NCBI GenBank assembly: GCA_037447605.1
Contig: CM074804.1
Coordinates: 7,608,835 to 7,672,834, forward strand
Source: Zygnema circumcarinatum
Lineage: Eukaryota; Streptophyta; Zygnematophyceae; Zygnematales; Zygnemataceae
DNA: 64,000 nt
Direction of reading: 5' to 3'
Shown: piece after piece, positions 35,984 to 54,470 of the stretch
How the letters are laid out: every line of letters begins with the position of its first letter
Numbering within the stretch: the stretch's first letter is position 1
Notes under the pieces: generated by a model
The model's database searches: none
Told to the model about the DNA's origin: nothing
What the model saw: only the letters and a program-made list of their open reading frames with translations
Position numbers and translations under genes: made by a program

Positions 35984-37482
35984 TGCACAGCTTCAGCAGC
36001 ATAGTGGTAACTTACAAGGGACAGATTTTTGGTTTTTTGGTGACATTGTTGCTTGTACATAACCTGAGCCCATGCAGGCCATCGGGTCTGCGAAGGAGGC
36101 TTTGCAGACAAATGGGTCTGGGTAGTTACTGCATGACGGGTCAATGTAAGTTTGAGTTGAAGAGGATATTATTTTTTTGTTATTTTAATTCAGTAATGTA
36201 TGCCATTTCCGCACAATCCTGCTTCGATTCAATGGCCTTTTGCTAAACAAACTTAGCAATGAACAATGATGAAACGTTACACCTGGCTAGATCGGCGGCC
36301 AATTGTTGCAACCATTCCACTGGCTCCAATGGTTAGCTGGGTCGCCAGACAATGGTTGCAATTATTCCATTGTCTTTCATAGTTGGCTGGGTAGCCAGCC
36401 AATGGTACAAGCATTCCATTGGCTTCAATGGTTGGCTGGATCGCCAGCCAATGGTTGGAATCATTCCATTGGCCCCAATGGTTGGCTGGGTCGCCAGACA
36501 ACGGTTGCAATTATTCCATCTGCTTCAACGGTTGTCTGGGTCGCCAGGCAATGGTTGCAAGCACTCCATTGGCTTCATTGGTTGGCTAAATTGCCAGCCA
36601 ATGGTTGTGACCATTCCATTGGCTCCAATGGTTGGCTAGGTCGCCAGACAATTTTTGTTTTGATACGAAATTCCAAACCCAGCCAATCATTAGCAGTACC
36701 GGTAATCGCAAACCATCGGATCCAATGGTCGACAACCATTGCTAGCCAACAGTTGCAACAACCTCGCCAACCATCGGCGATGGTTGCAACCCTTTGTTGG
36801 GGGTCAAGGCTCCAATCTCTCATTTCAGACCTTTGCCCGGAAAATCAAATGTATGTGGTTATTAGTTTTACCAGTGAAAGGGGCGCTTCTCTTGTGGGGT
36901 TGGGATGTGGGAGGACCTCCCAATCGGCAATCAAAATACCTGTTCAGAGTGAGAAAAGTTTGACGTTGGAGGAACAGCAGGAGAGTAGGGACGCTACAGA
37001 TAGTGGACGTATTTTTAGCATTTCAAAAGCCGACCTAAAGGAGGCTAGAAGTGGGAGAATCGATGAGTACTGGATCTCTTTTCGTTTTCTCTTCCAAAAT
37101 GATTAATGTCGGCATCGACTTCCAATCGTATGATCACTTGTCGAAACTAAAAAGCGAGGTTCTATGAGCCCTTTTCCTGCCTTCTATACATTATTCAATG
37201 AACGAACATGAACGTATGAACGAGGCTTTCCTTCAGAGTCGCCTGAAACAGAGCCCTGCAGAGGACCCAGCTATCTTTACACTTGGAACTCGGACAAAAC
37301 TGGCAATGCCTACACTCTCTGAACAGGTCCTATTCGAGGAGTTACTTGTTCTCCTGAACTCCCCAATGGCTACCGTTTCTAATGAAAGCCCTTCCTAACA
37401 AAGAACGCCCTCGCTCTTCAACAAAAGAATGGTAATCTTCCTCTCCATAGCTCCAAGCGTCAGCTCTCCTATCTAGGGGCCT
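35984..37482. other. Convergent intergenic region with 50-bp minisatellite
   Basis: This is the DNA between the 3' ends of fibrillin (+) and RPB2 (-). It holds the array at 36280-36660, then decayed CAACCATCG-type motifs to about 36800. The open frame across the array encodes only repeats and is not a gene. Confidence 0.6.
36280..36660. repeat. 50-bp tandem repeat, seven units
   Basis: GGTTGGCTGG-type landmarks occur at 36331, 36381, 36430, 36480, 36530, 36580 and 36630, an almost exact 50-bp step. The unit combines ggttggctgggtcgccag, acaatggttgcaa and ttattccattggctccaat. It shares words with the 92-bp satellite at 53-55 kb but has a different period. Confidence 0.9.
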
Positions 37483-46031
<8,549 letters not shown>

Positions 46032-46840
46032 CTTCGCTGCTTTGCAGTCAACTGTCTGCCTTCAAAGCAGATAGAAAACAGCCTTTGGATAGCCTGAAGG
46101 CTACTACTCTATACTCAACACAGGGCTGCTTCAGATGAATTAAATCGCACTAGCCTGTATCGGGACCGCCCTGCGCCGACTCCAGAGTGCCCAATCAACC
46201 CTAAAATTCTCTGAGGTATCGTTGCTAGTCCTCACCTTGCATTCAGTAAACTAAACTGCTTCAATTCGCGGAAGAGAAGTGCCAGGGCGAGGGAGTCTGA
46301 GTGCAGGAGAACGTCAGAGGGACGACTTCTGCCACTCCCTCTCCGGCCTCCCTCTCCCACATCACCCTCTTAATAGTTCTATCACCCCCACCATGGGTCC
46401 GGCCCAGCATGCCTTACTCCCGTTCTATGTCATAGTAGCGCGTGTCGTAAACGCTGACCGATCCATGCGCTCTGCGTTTTCATGTTACAGTTTTGTAAAC
46501 CGTAAATTCTGCACGTTTCATGCGCTTTTGAACATTATATGCTACAGACGCAGTTACCGTTTTATACGACTGGTCCATATGCGAAAAAGTTCTATGTCAC
46601 AGTGACGCGTTTCGTGGTCTCCGACTGTTCCATGCGCCTCAGGGATTCGGTCATTTCCGACCGTCGATTGGAGAAAGAAGAGGCTTTCCGACCGTCCGAT
46701 TCGAAGGGACGCAGTTTTAGGGTTATGTTTGTATATAGGGTGGGAAGGGAAAAGAGGGAGCCCTCTTTCCCAAACCCTCTCTCTCACTCTCGCAGGGCTT
46801 TCTCCCACACTCCGCCCTTCCTTCCGTGAGAGGGGCAGCC
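46032..46840. promoter_or_regulatory. Divergent promoter of RPB2 and RPL31
   Basis: This 0.8-kb region separates the RPB2 start (-) from the RPL31 start (+). The RPL31 side has a telo-box (46715-46724) and a TATA-like sequence (46732-46737), then a pyrimidine-rich likely start region at about 46765-46800. On the RPB2 side nothing distinctive was seen. Repeated catgcg words occur at 46440-46640. Confidence 0.55.
46715..46737 (+). promoter_or_regulatory. Telo-box and TATA-like element upstream of RPL31
   Basis: TTTTAGGGTT (the complement of the plant telo-box AACCCTAA) is followed 8 bp later by TATATA, about 105 bp before the ATG. Telo-boxes are typical of plant ribosomal protein promoters. 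Confidence 0.65.
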
Positions 46841-48802
46841 ATGGTTGAGAAGGGGAAGCCCAGGAAGGACGAGGTTGTGACCAGGGAGTACACTGTGAAC
46901 CTCCACAAACGCCTGCATGGAGTGTATGTCTCTCTCGAACTCTGTCGCCCCCTTTTCCTTGTTCTCTCTCTCTCTCTCTCTCTCCCTCTCTCTCTTTCTC
47001 TCCCTCTCTCTCTTTCTGCGGGTTTGTGTCTTATTGGAGGATAGGTTGGGATGGCTGGCGGGTAAAATGTAGAACGTTTAGGGTTAGGAAAGCGAGGGTA
47101 AGCCATGCGGATTACAGGATTTAGGTTCGTTTGATTTTAGGGTACTTGGACAGAGGCAGTCTTGCAGCAGGGCAGTGAGAGGCCGCACGTGTTGGAGTGT
47201 GGAACGTACGGTGGAAGAAGGATGCTGGGCAGCAGTTCAGTCATAGTTTGAGAGTCCGCTTGATGGTCCGTTTTGGCAATAAGAGCATTAGAATTAGAAA
47301 CTATACCCAGAATTACTGGGAAAATTAGGGCAGATGCATTGCTCATGTATCGGTCAAGAGTACATTACGAAGGGGGCAGAGTCAGGGAGGCTTACATTTG
47401 AGAGTAGGACATGTTTTAGGGTTAGGGTTAGGGCGAGAAGGTGACGATCAAGGCAGGGACGGCGAGTGCGACCGTGGGGCTATCTATTTCAAGCCCCACT
47501 AATTGCCCCGCTTTGTTCGACAACCCCATTGTACTGGTGCATTTCAGCAGCTGCATTTTGGCCGGTGCACTTTTTCCTTTCATTTTCGAATGCCAAAGGC
47601 TGAGAGGGTCTAAACATGGATTGCCTTTCTTAAGGCCTCTGCTTGACTGCCAAATAGGTTTTTGTACCGTCGCCCAATATGAGCGCAGGAGTACTGAGCT
47701 ACCTCGGTGATCCTTTGTGATCCTCTTGAGTCCATTGTGATACTACGGTTGGATCAATTTGAGTCGTTCGATTCACTTAGGCCTTGAAACATTACTGCTT
47801 GGAGTTTTCATAATTGATAAGTGGAGTATGCGATATAGAGGTGGGCAAGAGTCGAGGAAGGTAGAGTAGATAGAATAGAGTAGATTGATTTATTTGAAAT
47901 TTCTCCCTCATTCTCTCTCTCGCTCTCCCTCTCCCTGTATCGTGCACGGGTAATTGGCGCTCTCCGAAAATGAAAAACTTGAAAGGTTGAACTTCTCGTT
48001 AGGAATTGAAAAGATAGGGGTGTGATAGGTGATACCTTTTTTGTGATGCCCCTTTTTTTTTACCTTTTGTTTATCTTGTCAAACCTTGTTCAGCTCTACA
48101 AGAAATAGAGTTGTCACTTCTTTCAGTTGGGTACAACGAAGCTGCTGTAAGAATTTGGAGCCCCTTTGGGTGGAATCACTTGCCCGTTAGCACTTCCATC
48201 TATTCAAAATTTCACGTATAGCATTGACATATGAAGCGGAAAGACGAGCATGAGGTCAGCTTTTGACAGTGTGGTCTAGCAGAACTTCTTTCTCTTCGTA
48301 GCTCACGATGAGCATGTCAGTTTTTGGGTGTTATTGGACTCTTTCTGACGTCATGGGTCAAAATTTGACTGATTCTTAAGCGTGGCCAGTAGTCATGAGA
48401 TGCCCCTTCAATTTCAATTTCGAGCAATTCCACTCGAAGCCTCTGGGCTTGCACGTTTGCCATCGTTGCTTAATGTTCAGCCAACTGACACGAGATGGAC
48501 ATGATGGTGGCTCTGATTGCAGCACCTTCAAGAAGATGGCACCCAAGGCAGTGAAGGAGATCCGCAAGTTCGCTCAGAAGGCCATGGGAACCTCTGATGT
48601 GAGGCTAGATGTGAAGCTGAACAAGCACTTGTGGAGTCGTGGTGTGCGGAATGTCCCCACTCGCGTCCGCATCCGCATTGCGCGGAAGCGTAACGATGAT
48701 GAGGATGCCAAGGAAGAGCTTTACAGCTATGTTACCGTGGCAGAGGTTCCTCCAGAGGGGCTCACCGGGTTGGGCACAAAGATTGTAGAGGATGAAGAGT
48801 AA
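46841..48802 (+). CDS. RPL31: 60S ribosomal protein L31 (eL31)
   Basis: Two exons, 46841-46923 and 48523-48802, join in phase to 120 residues, the normal eL31 length. Exon 1 encodes [20 protein letters not shown] then LHKRLHGV. Exon 2 encodes [59 protein letters not shown] and the acidic end [11 protein letters not shown]. The protein sits on the large subunit near the peptide exit tunnel. The 1.6-kb intron is long for this window and carries CT-rich and telomere-like repeats near its 5' half. Confidence 0.97.
46965..47022. repeat. CT-rich microsatellite in RPL31 intron
   Basis: Interrupted CTCTCT/CCCTCT tract shortly after the exon 1 donor. Confidence 0.85.
47414..47433 (+). repeat. Short interstitial telomere-like repeat in RPL31 intron
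   Basis: The sequence TTTTAGGGTTAGGGTTAGGG is one plant-type TTTAGGG followed by two TTAGGG units, about 490 bp into the intron. Confidence 0.8.
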
Positions 48803-49479
48803 GAGGAGGCTATCGGGCTCAATCCATATGTGGCAAAGCAAGCTTTTTTTCCTGGAAAATATTGATTGTTCCATACCATGAATACGAGGAAGTGGGGCTC
48901 CAAAGCAGTGGAGAGAGTGTGCTGAGTTGCTGTGCTCTGCATACCATGGCACTTTTGTCCACTGGCGAGAATCATGGAATGGGCTAACGAGTCAGCGAGT
49001 GCCTCCATGCGGTGCATCTCTTTCAATGCAATCAGAACCCATCTGCAACGGAGGGGTTGCCAGCCATTGTAGTCGGTCAACTGAAGCCATAATGTCGGCC
49101 TATTGCCATGCCTGGGGCCATGCATGCATGTATGATGTGTTTGCGCGCATGTGTTACGTGGGTTACGCGTGCTTGCAGTGGAGGCAGCTGGAACTCGGCA
49201 AGCTCTTTGTGGTCGAGACTGCAATTTCGATTTGTAAATGGTCAGTGTTTTCAAGTATTTCATCTAATCGCTCTAGGGGAGAAAACTAGCGCAGACACAC
49301 CATCTACCAAAAGCTCTTCTCAAATTAAAACGAAACCGTATTCATATGGGAGCATTTTAGAAAGGCATGCAGAGGGCCTCCTCCCAAATGGTGCGAAAAA
49401 CTACTATCCTTTCAAATTTGAAGAACTTGGATACATATTGTACAGACCACCCCATCAGTCCCTGCCTCCCTCCTCTCTC
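48803..49479. other. Convergent intergenic region
   Basis: This region holds the RPL31 3' flank and the ureohydrolase 3' flank. No further gene could be supported. Confidence 0.4.
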
Positions 49480-51947
49480 CTACAGCGCAGCCCTTGCAGC
49501 GCGAGCCTCTGCCAGGAGGCAGAGCTGCTCAAAGAGCATGTTGGCTGCCACGCGCGGCGTGTTGCCTGTGGGGTCCCAAAGGGGGGACGTGCATACAAAG
49601 TCGGCGCCAATGAGGTTGAGACCTCGGAGGCCTCTCAGAAGCAGCTGCGCTTCAAGAGTGGTCAGACCGCCATCCTGCTTGCCCTCACTCACAAGGAGGC
49701 TTTGGTGAGTAAGGATATGCGGTTCATCGACCCTAGAGGGACCAAAGATGCAAATTTGGAAAAGGTCTCAACTGACTTCTGAACGAATGGACAATCAAAT
49801 TAGGGCAGGTACAAGGCATGAGAAGAGTGGGCTTTCTGCTGACCTCAGGCGAACCGGTTCCGATGGCAAAGGCTGGGTCGAGTGCATCAACATCAAACGT
49901 GATGTATGTTGGCCCATCTCCAACGACCTTAAGAATAGAAGGATAAGAGCCCACATAAGCACCTTCATGCAGCTTGCGGCAGTGCAGCTTGCAGCATCCT
50001 CCCCCCAAGAATAATGTATTGAACACCTTAAGTGTTTAACTTTGGGCGCACTCGTTCATACCTCACGAGCGATCTGTGCGACCTTGCGCGGCCCAAGATC
50101 ATAAAACTCCTCCATGGGAACTACTCTCATTCCCCACTCTTCACTCCACATCTTGGCGGAGGATACAGTCCCCCTGATGCCGATCTGAATCGTTCTTTTC
50201 GGGTCAAGCAGCCCTTCCTCCACAGCATTGCTAAACGGAGTGCCGTTCCAATACTGCACCAAAGAACCTTCCACGAAATTGATCTTTCAATCATCATACA
50301 ACGGGGGACTCCCAAAGTAAACTCATTGCTCGTAAACTTTTGCCTTAATTGACAAACTCAAGCAGAAAGGTAAAAACCACATTAGAAAACTGGAGCAAGG
50401 AGACGAACTTGTAGTTGCATTCCTTGCTGGCCGATCTAATAAAGGGTTCTGGGACAAACCGTCTGCGTTGCCCGGAATCTGAGGTCACCTTAGAACCCAT
50501 ACTGCTTTCGGATTCCGCTGTGTCTGACGTGTCCATGTGGGCGTCCAGGTGGACCATTCCCACAGGGCCAAGCTGGCGTGCTATTGCTCGCAAGATGGGG
50601 AGAGTGATGCTGTGGTCCCCTCCCGCTGTGAGAGGAGTCACTCCTGCCTCACATATCGGAAGATAGAACTCCTCGATCTCCTTCAGCGCACTCTCCACAC
50701 CTGACCATGGTCGAGACAACACAACGTCTCCCACTGGAGGCGCTCTCTCCCACCCCACCTCTTACAAAGTCAACCGGAATTGAAATGTCGCCATAGAAAC
50801 TGTAGCCTAGTCGTGGCAATGATGGCTTTCATGGGTCATGGGTCACGGTCATGATGGTCACTATATGCAGGCCCTTCAGTAAAGAGAAACTTGAAAAAGC
50901 AGATCAACGAGAATAAATGCAGTGCTGTAGAGGAGCTTGGGGTTCTCAAAACATAAGGACAGTACAAAACAAAAGAAGCTGTCTGTGCATACCATCGGCG
51001 ACGCGGCATAAACTGAAAGGAGAGATGCCGGTGGAGCCATGGATCTTGCGGAGCATGCTTGACTTGTTTCTGATTTCCCGCGGACCCAATCTTGTGCCGG
51101 GATGGCTGGCACCGCCGTCAAATGGGACCCCAACAAGGGCGATATCTAGCTGCAAATTTGAAAAATTGTCCCAACAACCCTGGTCAGACAAAGATTTCAC
51201 TCTAAAAGGCATTAGCTTGCGGGGATTTCCTAGGAGTTTTTACAATCTTTTGAGTCTTCGAAATTTTCAATGCGTTCATTCTGCAGGGGCGTTACAACTT
51301 ATTTTTTGAGAGACTTGAGCTTCGCAAGGGTCTGCATAGTTGCAGGGCTTCCAGAGTAAGCGAAATCCCATGGCGTTCGGAGTTCAGCAAATTAGGGAGC
51401 TTCAATTCAAAAACCAGAACCGGCTTGAACCAAACGAACCCAAAAGGTGCGTACGATAAAAACTTTTTAGAAAAACAAAAAGAACTTGTCGAAAGTCTTC
51501 GAGCTCAGCAGTCCCGTACTGCACTCTCAGCGATCATACCAAGAATGATGAAAATCCTAAAAAAAATTCAGTCTCCAAATGCTAATAAGCCCCAAAAACG
51601 TGAAAACGCAGACCCTAACCCTAATACCGGATAATACCGACCTCGCTGATGCTGGTAGCCAACGGTGCCCGCAGGAGTGTCGGAAGTCCTGAGTACTTGG
51701 GCACGCCATGCTGCACAGGGTGCTGCCAGCGCTTCAGCTGCGCATCCATGGCTTCTGTCAAGGGGGCGGAAGAGGAGGAGGAGGGGGAGGAAGAAAAGGA
51801 GGAGGAGAGGGATGGGGAAGGACGGGAAAATGGGGGAGTGAACTGGGGGGAAGAGCATGGCGGGGGCGGGGGCGGGGGCGGGGACGACGCCCAGGGGCCT
51901 CCCTTAAGTCGCCAGCCTGCACGTGCAGCACGCAGAAGCGTCCCCAT
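49480..51947 (-). CDS. Agmatinase-like ureohydrolase (arginase superfamily), organelle-targeted, altered active site
   Basis: Six minus-strand exons join in phase to 401 residues from the ATG at 51947: 51947-51642, 51149-50993, 50760-50489, 50253-50062, 49927-49844 and 49674-49480. In-frame ATGs at 51968 and 51977 are alternative starts. The N-terminus (MGTLLRAARAGWRLKGG, then a Pro/Ser-rich run) looks like an organelle presequence. The core is agmatinase/guanidinobutyrase-like: YSGLPTLLRAP, LDIALVGVPFDGGASHPGTR, TAGGDHSITLPILRAIA, VHLDAHMDT, VEEGLLDPKRTIQIGIRG and TFDVDALDPAF, so the metal ligands are present. Two usual catalytic residues differ. The HGTPF position reads NGTPF (His to Asn), and the terminal VVEVSP position reads FVCTSP (Glu to Cys). 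Substrate is therefore uncertain: agmatine, guanidinobutyrate, guanidine or none. It is unlike the usual plant arginase. Upstream lies the repeat region. Confidence 0.85.
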
Positions 51948-52619
51948 GGCTTCGCCACGTGGCGCCATGGGAGGCATTGAGGGCTCCTCACCCGCTCTTA
52001 GCACTGAGCTGCTGTGGGGGCGCCTCTTCTCCCGACACGTGACTTTATCGGGCAACTCGCATCCTCCCTTGCTTTGCCTTTATCAATCCATTCTGACTTT
52101 ATAGAGCGAGTCGCGTAGGGCTAGATAGTTGGCCCGGCCATCAAAAGAGGTCATCACTCATCAAAAGCCCACGAAGAAGGAAAAAGGACATGAGGCCATC
52201 AAATGTACATGGACAAAAAAGCATCATGGGGAACCACGAGGAACTATCTGGTCGCGAAGGACCTAAGGACAAACGAACAAAGCTAGGAGCTTTCGGAGCT
52301 ACGCCTAGGCTTAACACCGCAGCGAGATATAGACGATCCATGGAGGATGGAGAAAGAAGAAAGAACAACGAAAGAGGGCTGAGCAGGCAATGGGAGCCCC
52401 GGGGGGGTTGGTAGAGGGGGCCTGGAAGCAGAGTCTGCAGATGGATAGCAGTTCTCTCGTTTGTAAAAGTGCTCGAGATTGCGTGAGGAGGCTGCTGGAA
52501 AGCAGCTCCCACTATTGCGGAACTCTCTATCAAGCAAGCACTGGTTACTTGTGAGCTTTTTTGATTGCCTTCATGAATATGGTGAAAAATGTCTCCGTTG
52601 ACATTGCCAAACGTCGTCT

Positions 52620-52737
52620 AAATCGTATCGTATCGTGCGTATCATCACGTATCCCGGCGTGTCGTATCGTTTAGTATCGTAGCGTATCCCGTCGTATCGT
52701 ATCGTCTAATACTCGTTAGTCGTGGTATCGTATCGGT
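52620..52737. repeat. Degenerate CGTAT/ATCGT pentanucleotide repeat
   Basis: Tandem atcgtatcgt words with variants (cgtatcatcacgtatcc, tagtatcgtagcg) run up to the left end of the composite repeat that begins at 52761. Confidence 0.8.
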
Positions 52738-52889
52738 CACTCTCTCTTTCTTTCCCCTTATACGTTTGGGCTGCCGGGGGGCCTCCCCAAGGCCTCGCCC
52801 CGCGGTCCGGGCTGTCATGTCTCCCTCCCCCCCTCACCGACCACCTGCTCTGTCTCACTCTCTCGCTCTCTCCCTTCTCCCCCCTCTCA

Positions 52890-53860
52890 ATGGTTGCAAC
52901 CATTGGCTGGCAACCCAGTAAACCATTGCCAATAAGTGCAACCATTGGCCTATTGATTCCCGCCCCTCCCAATCATTGCCAAAGGTTGCAACCATTGCCT
53001 GGCTATTCAGCCAACCATTGCCAAAACTGCAACCATTGGACCATTGATTCCCCCCCCACCCAATCATTGCCAATGGCTGCAACCATCGGCTAGCTTCCCA
53101 GCCAACCATTGCAAGTAACTTCAACCATTGGACAATTGATTCCCGCTCCACCCAACCATTGCCAATGATTGCAACCATTGGCTGGCTAAGCAGCCAGCCA
53201 TTGCCAATGGTTGCAACCATGGGCTGGCTGGAGAGCCAACCATTGCCAATGTCTGCAACCAATGGATCATTGATTCCCGCCCCACCAAATCATTGCCAAT
53301 GGTTGCAACTATTGGCTGGCTTCCCAGCAAACCATTGCAGGTAACTGCAACCATTGGACCAATGATTTCCGCTCCACCCAACCATTGCCAATGGTTACAA
53401 AAATTGGCTGGCTATTCAGCCAACCATTGCCAATAACAGCAACCATTGGACCATTGATTCCCGCCCCACCCAATCATTGCCAATGGCTGCAACCATTGGC
53501 TGGCTTCACAGCCAACCATTGCAATCAACTTCAACCATTAGACTATTAATTCCCACTCCACCCAACCATTGCCAATGGTTGCAAGCATTGGCTGGCTATC
53601 CAGCCAACCATTGCGAACAACAGCAACCATTGGACCATTGATTCCCGCCCCACCCAATCATTGCCAATGGTTGCGACCATTGGCTGGCTACCTTGCCAAC
53701 CATTGCCAATAACTGCAACCATTCGACCATTGATTCCCGCCAAACCCAACCATTGGATCCTATGGTTGCAACCATTGGCTAGCTATCCTGCCAACCATTG
53801 CCAATGACTGCAACCATTGGACCACTGATTCCCTCCCCACCCCACCATTGGATCCAATGG
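52890..53860. repeat. 92-bp satellite array 1 (palindromic core)
   Basis: The landmark attgattccc or its variants recurs at 52952, 53043, 53135, 53269, 53361, 53453, 53545, 53637, 53729 and 53823. Steps are 91, 92, 134, 92, 92, 92, 92, 92 and 94 bp. Each unit carries all or part of the perfect palindrome CCAATGGTTGCAACCATTGG beside GGCTGGCTattCAGCC. Confidence 0.95.
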
Positions 53861-53970
53861 TTGGCTGGATCGGGAACCAACGGTTTGCAAATCGCGACCA
53901 TTCCAATGGTTGATCCAACTCATGGTCCGTCCAGCACTTGGCCCGGAATGTGTTCGGCGACCCTTGGCGG

Positions 53971-54246
53971 ACGTCCGCGATTGGGCGAGCGTCGGCAGGG
54001 CAGCTGTAAGTCCGGCCACGGGCAGATTGGAAATGGTTTCGGCTGCCATGTCCTCGAAGAAAACGTCCGCGATTGGGTGAGCGTCGGCCGGGCAGCTCAA
54101 GTTTGGCTCCGGGCGGCATTCAAATGGTTTATTCTGCCCTCCCAGGGAAATCAATCGTCCACGATTGGGCGAGCGGCGGCAGGGCAGCTGAAATTCTTTC
54201 TGGTCCTCCGTCGCCGAGATTCCGATCAAGGGCAGCCCCCCTACGG
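53971..54246. repeat. 92-bp GC-rich units in module copy 1 (three units)
   Basis: Units starting acgtccgcgattgggcgagc begin at 53971, 54063 and 54155, exactly 92 bp apart. The motif reappears inverted at 54408-54441 near the right end of the copy. Confidence 0.9.
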
Positions 54247-54470
54247 TGCGTCCCGTCACGTCGCGCGCACCGTACAGCAGCATTCCCCCACGGATGTGGC
54301 GCCACCTGTCCGTCCTTACAATTTTATCCACAGGGGAGATGATGAAGCCGCAGGGCCCGCCATTTTGGGCCACACCTCTCACTTCCGGGCAGCTCGCTGC
54401 CAAAAACGAGCTGCCCGGCCGACTCTCGCCCAATCGCGGACTCTTGCTTCACGTATAGGGCAGCCTGTTA

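Larger units (their letters stand above)
52761..54470. mobile_element. Composite repeat copy 1: CT-rich head, 92-bp satellite, GC-rich module with inverted end
   Basis: The copy begins tacgtttgggctgcc, then ggcctccccaaggcctcgcc, a CT-rich stretch, the satellite (52890-53860) and a unique-looking GC-rich module (53860-54470) that ends cgtatagggcagcctgtta. The next copy starts immediately after with the same head, so copies 1 and 2 are head-to-tail with a period of 1,710 bp. No transposase frame was found. A foldback-like or other non-autonomous element that captured a satellite is one explanation; a plain complex satellite is another. Confidence 0.6.

Noticed and set aside
36303-37106. 267-codon plus-strand frame
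   Set aside because: Most of it is the 50-bp repeat (50 is not a multiple of three, so the protein repeat is scrambled), with no family likeness.
51621-52055. Longer N-terminus for the ureohydrolase from 52055
   Set aside because: The frame has no ATG before 51977; 51947 gives a compact presequence, with 51968 and 51977 kept as alternatives.
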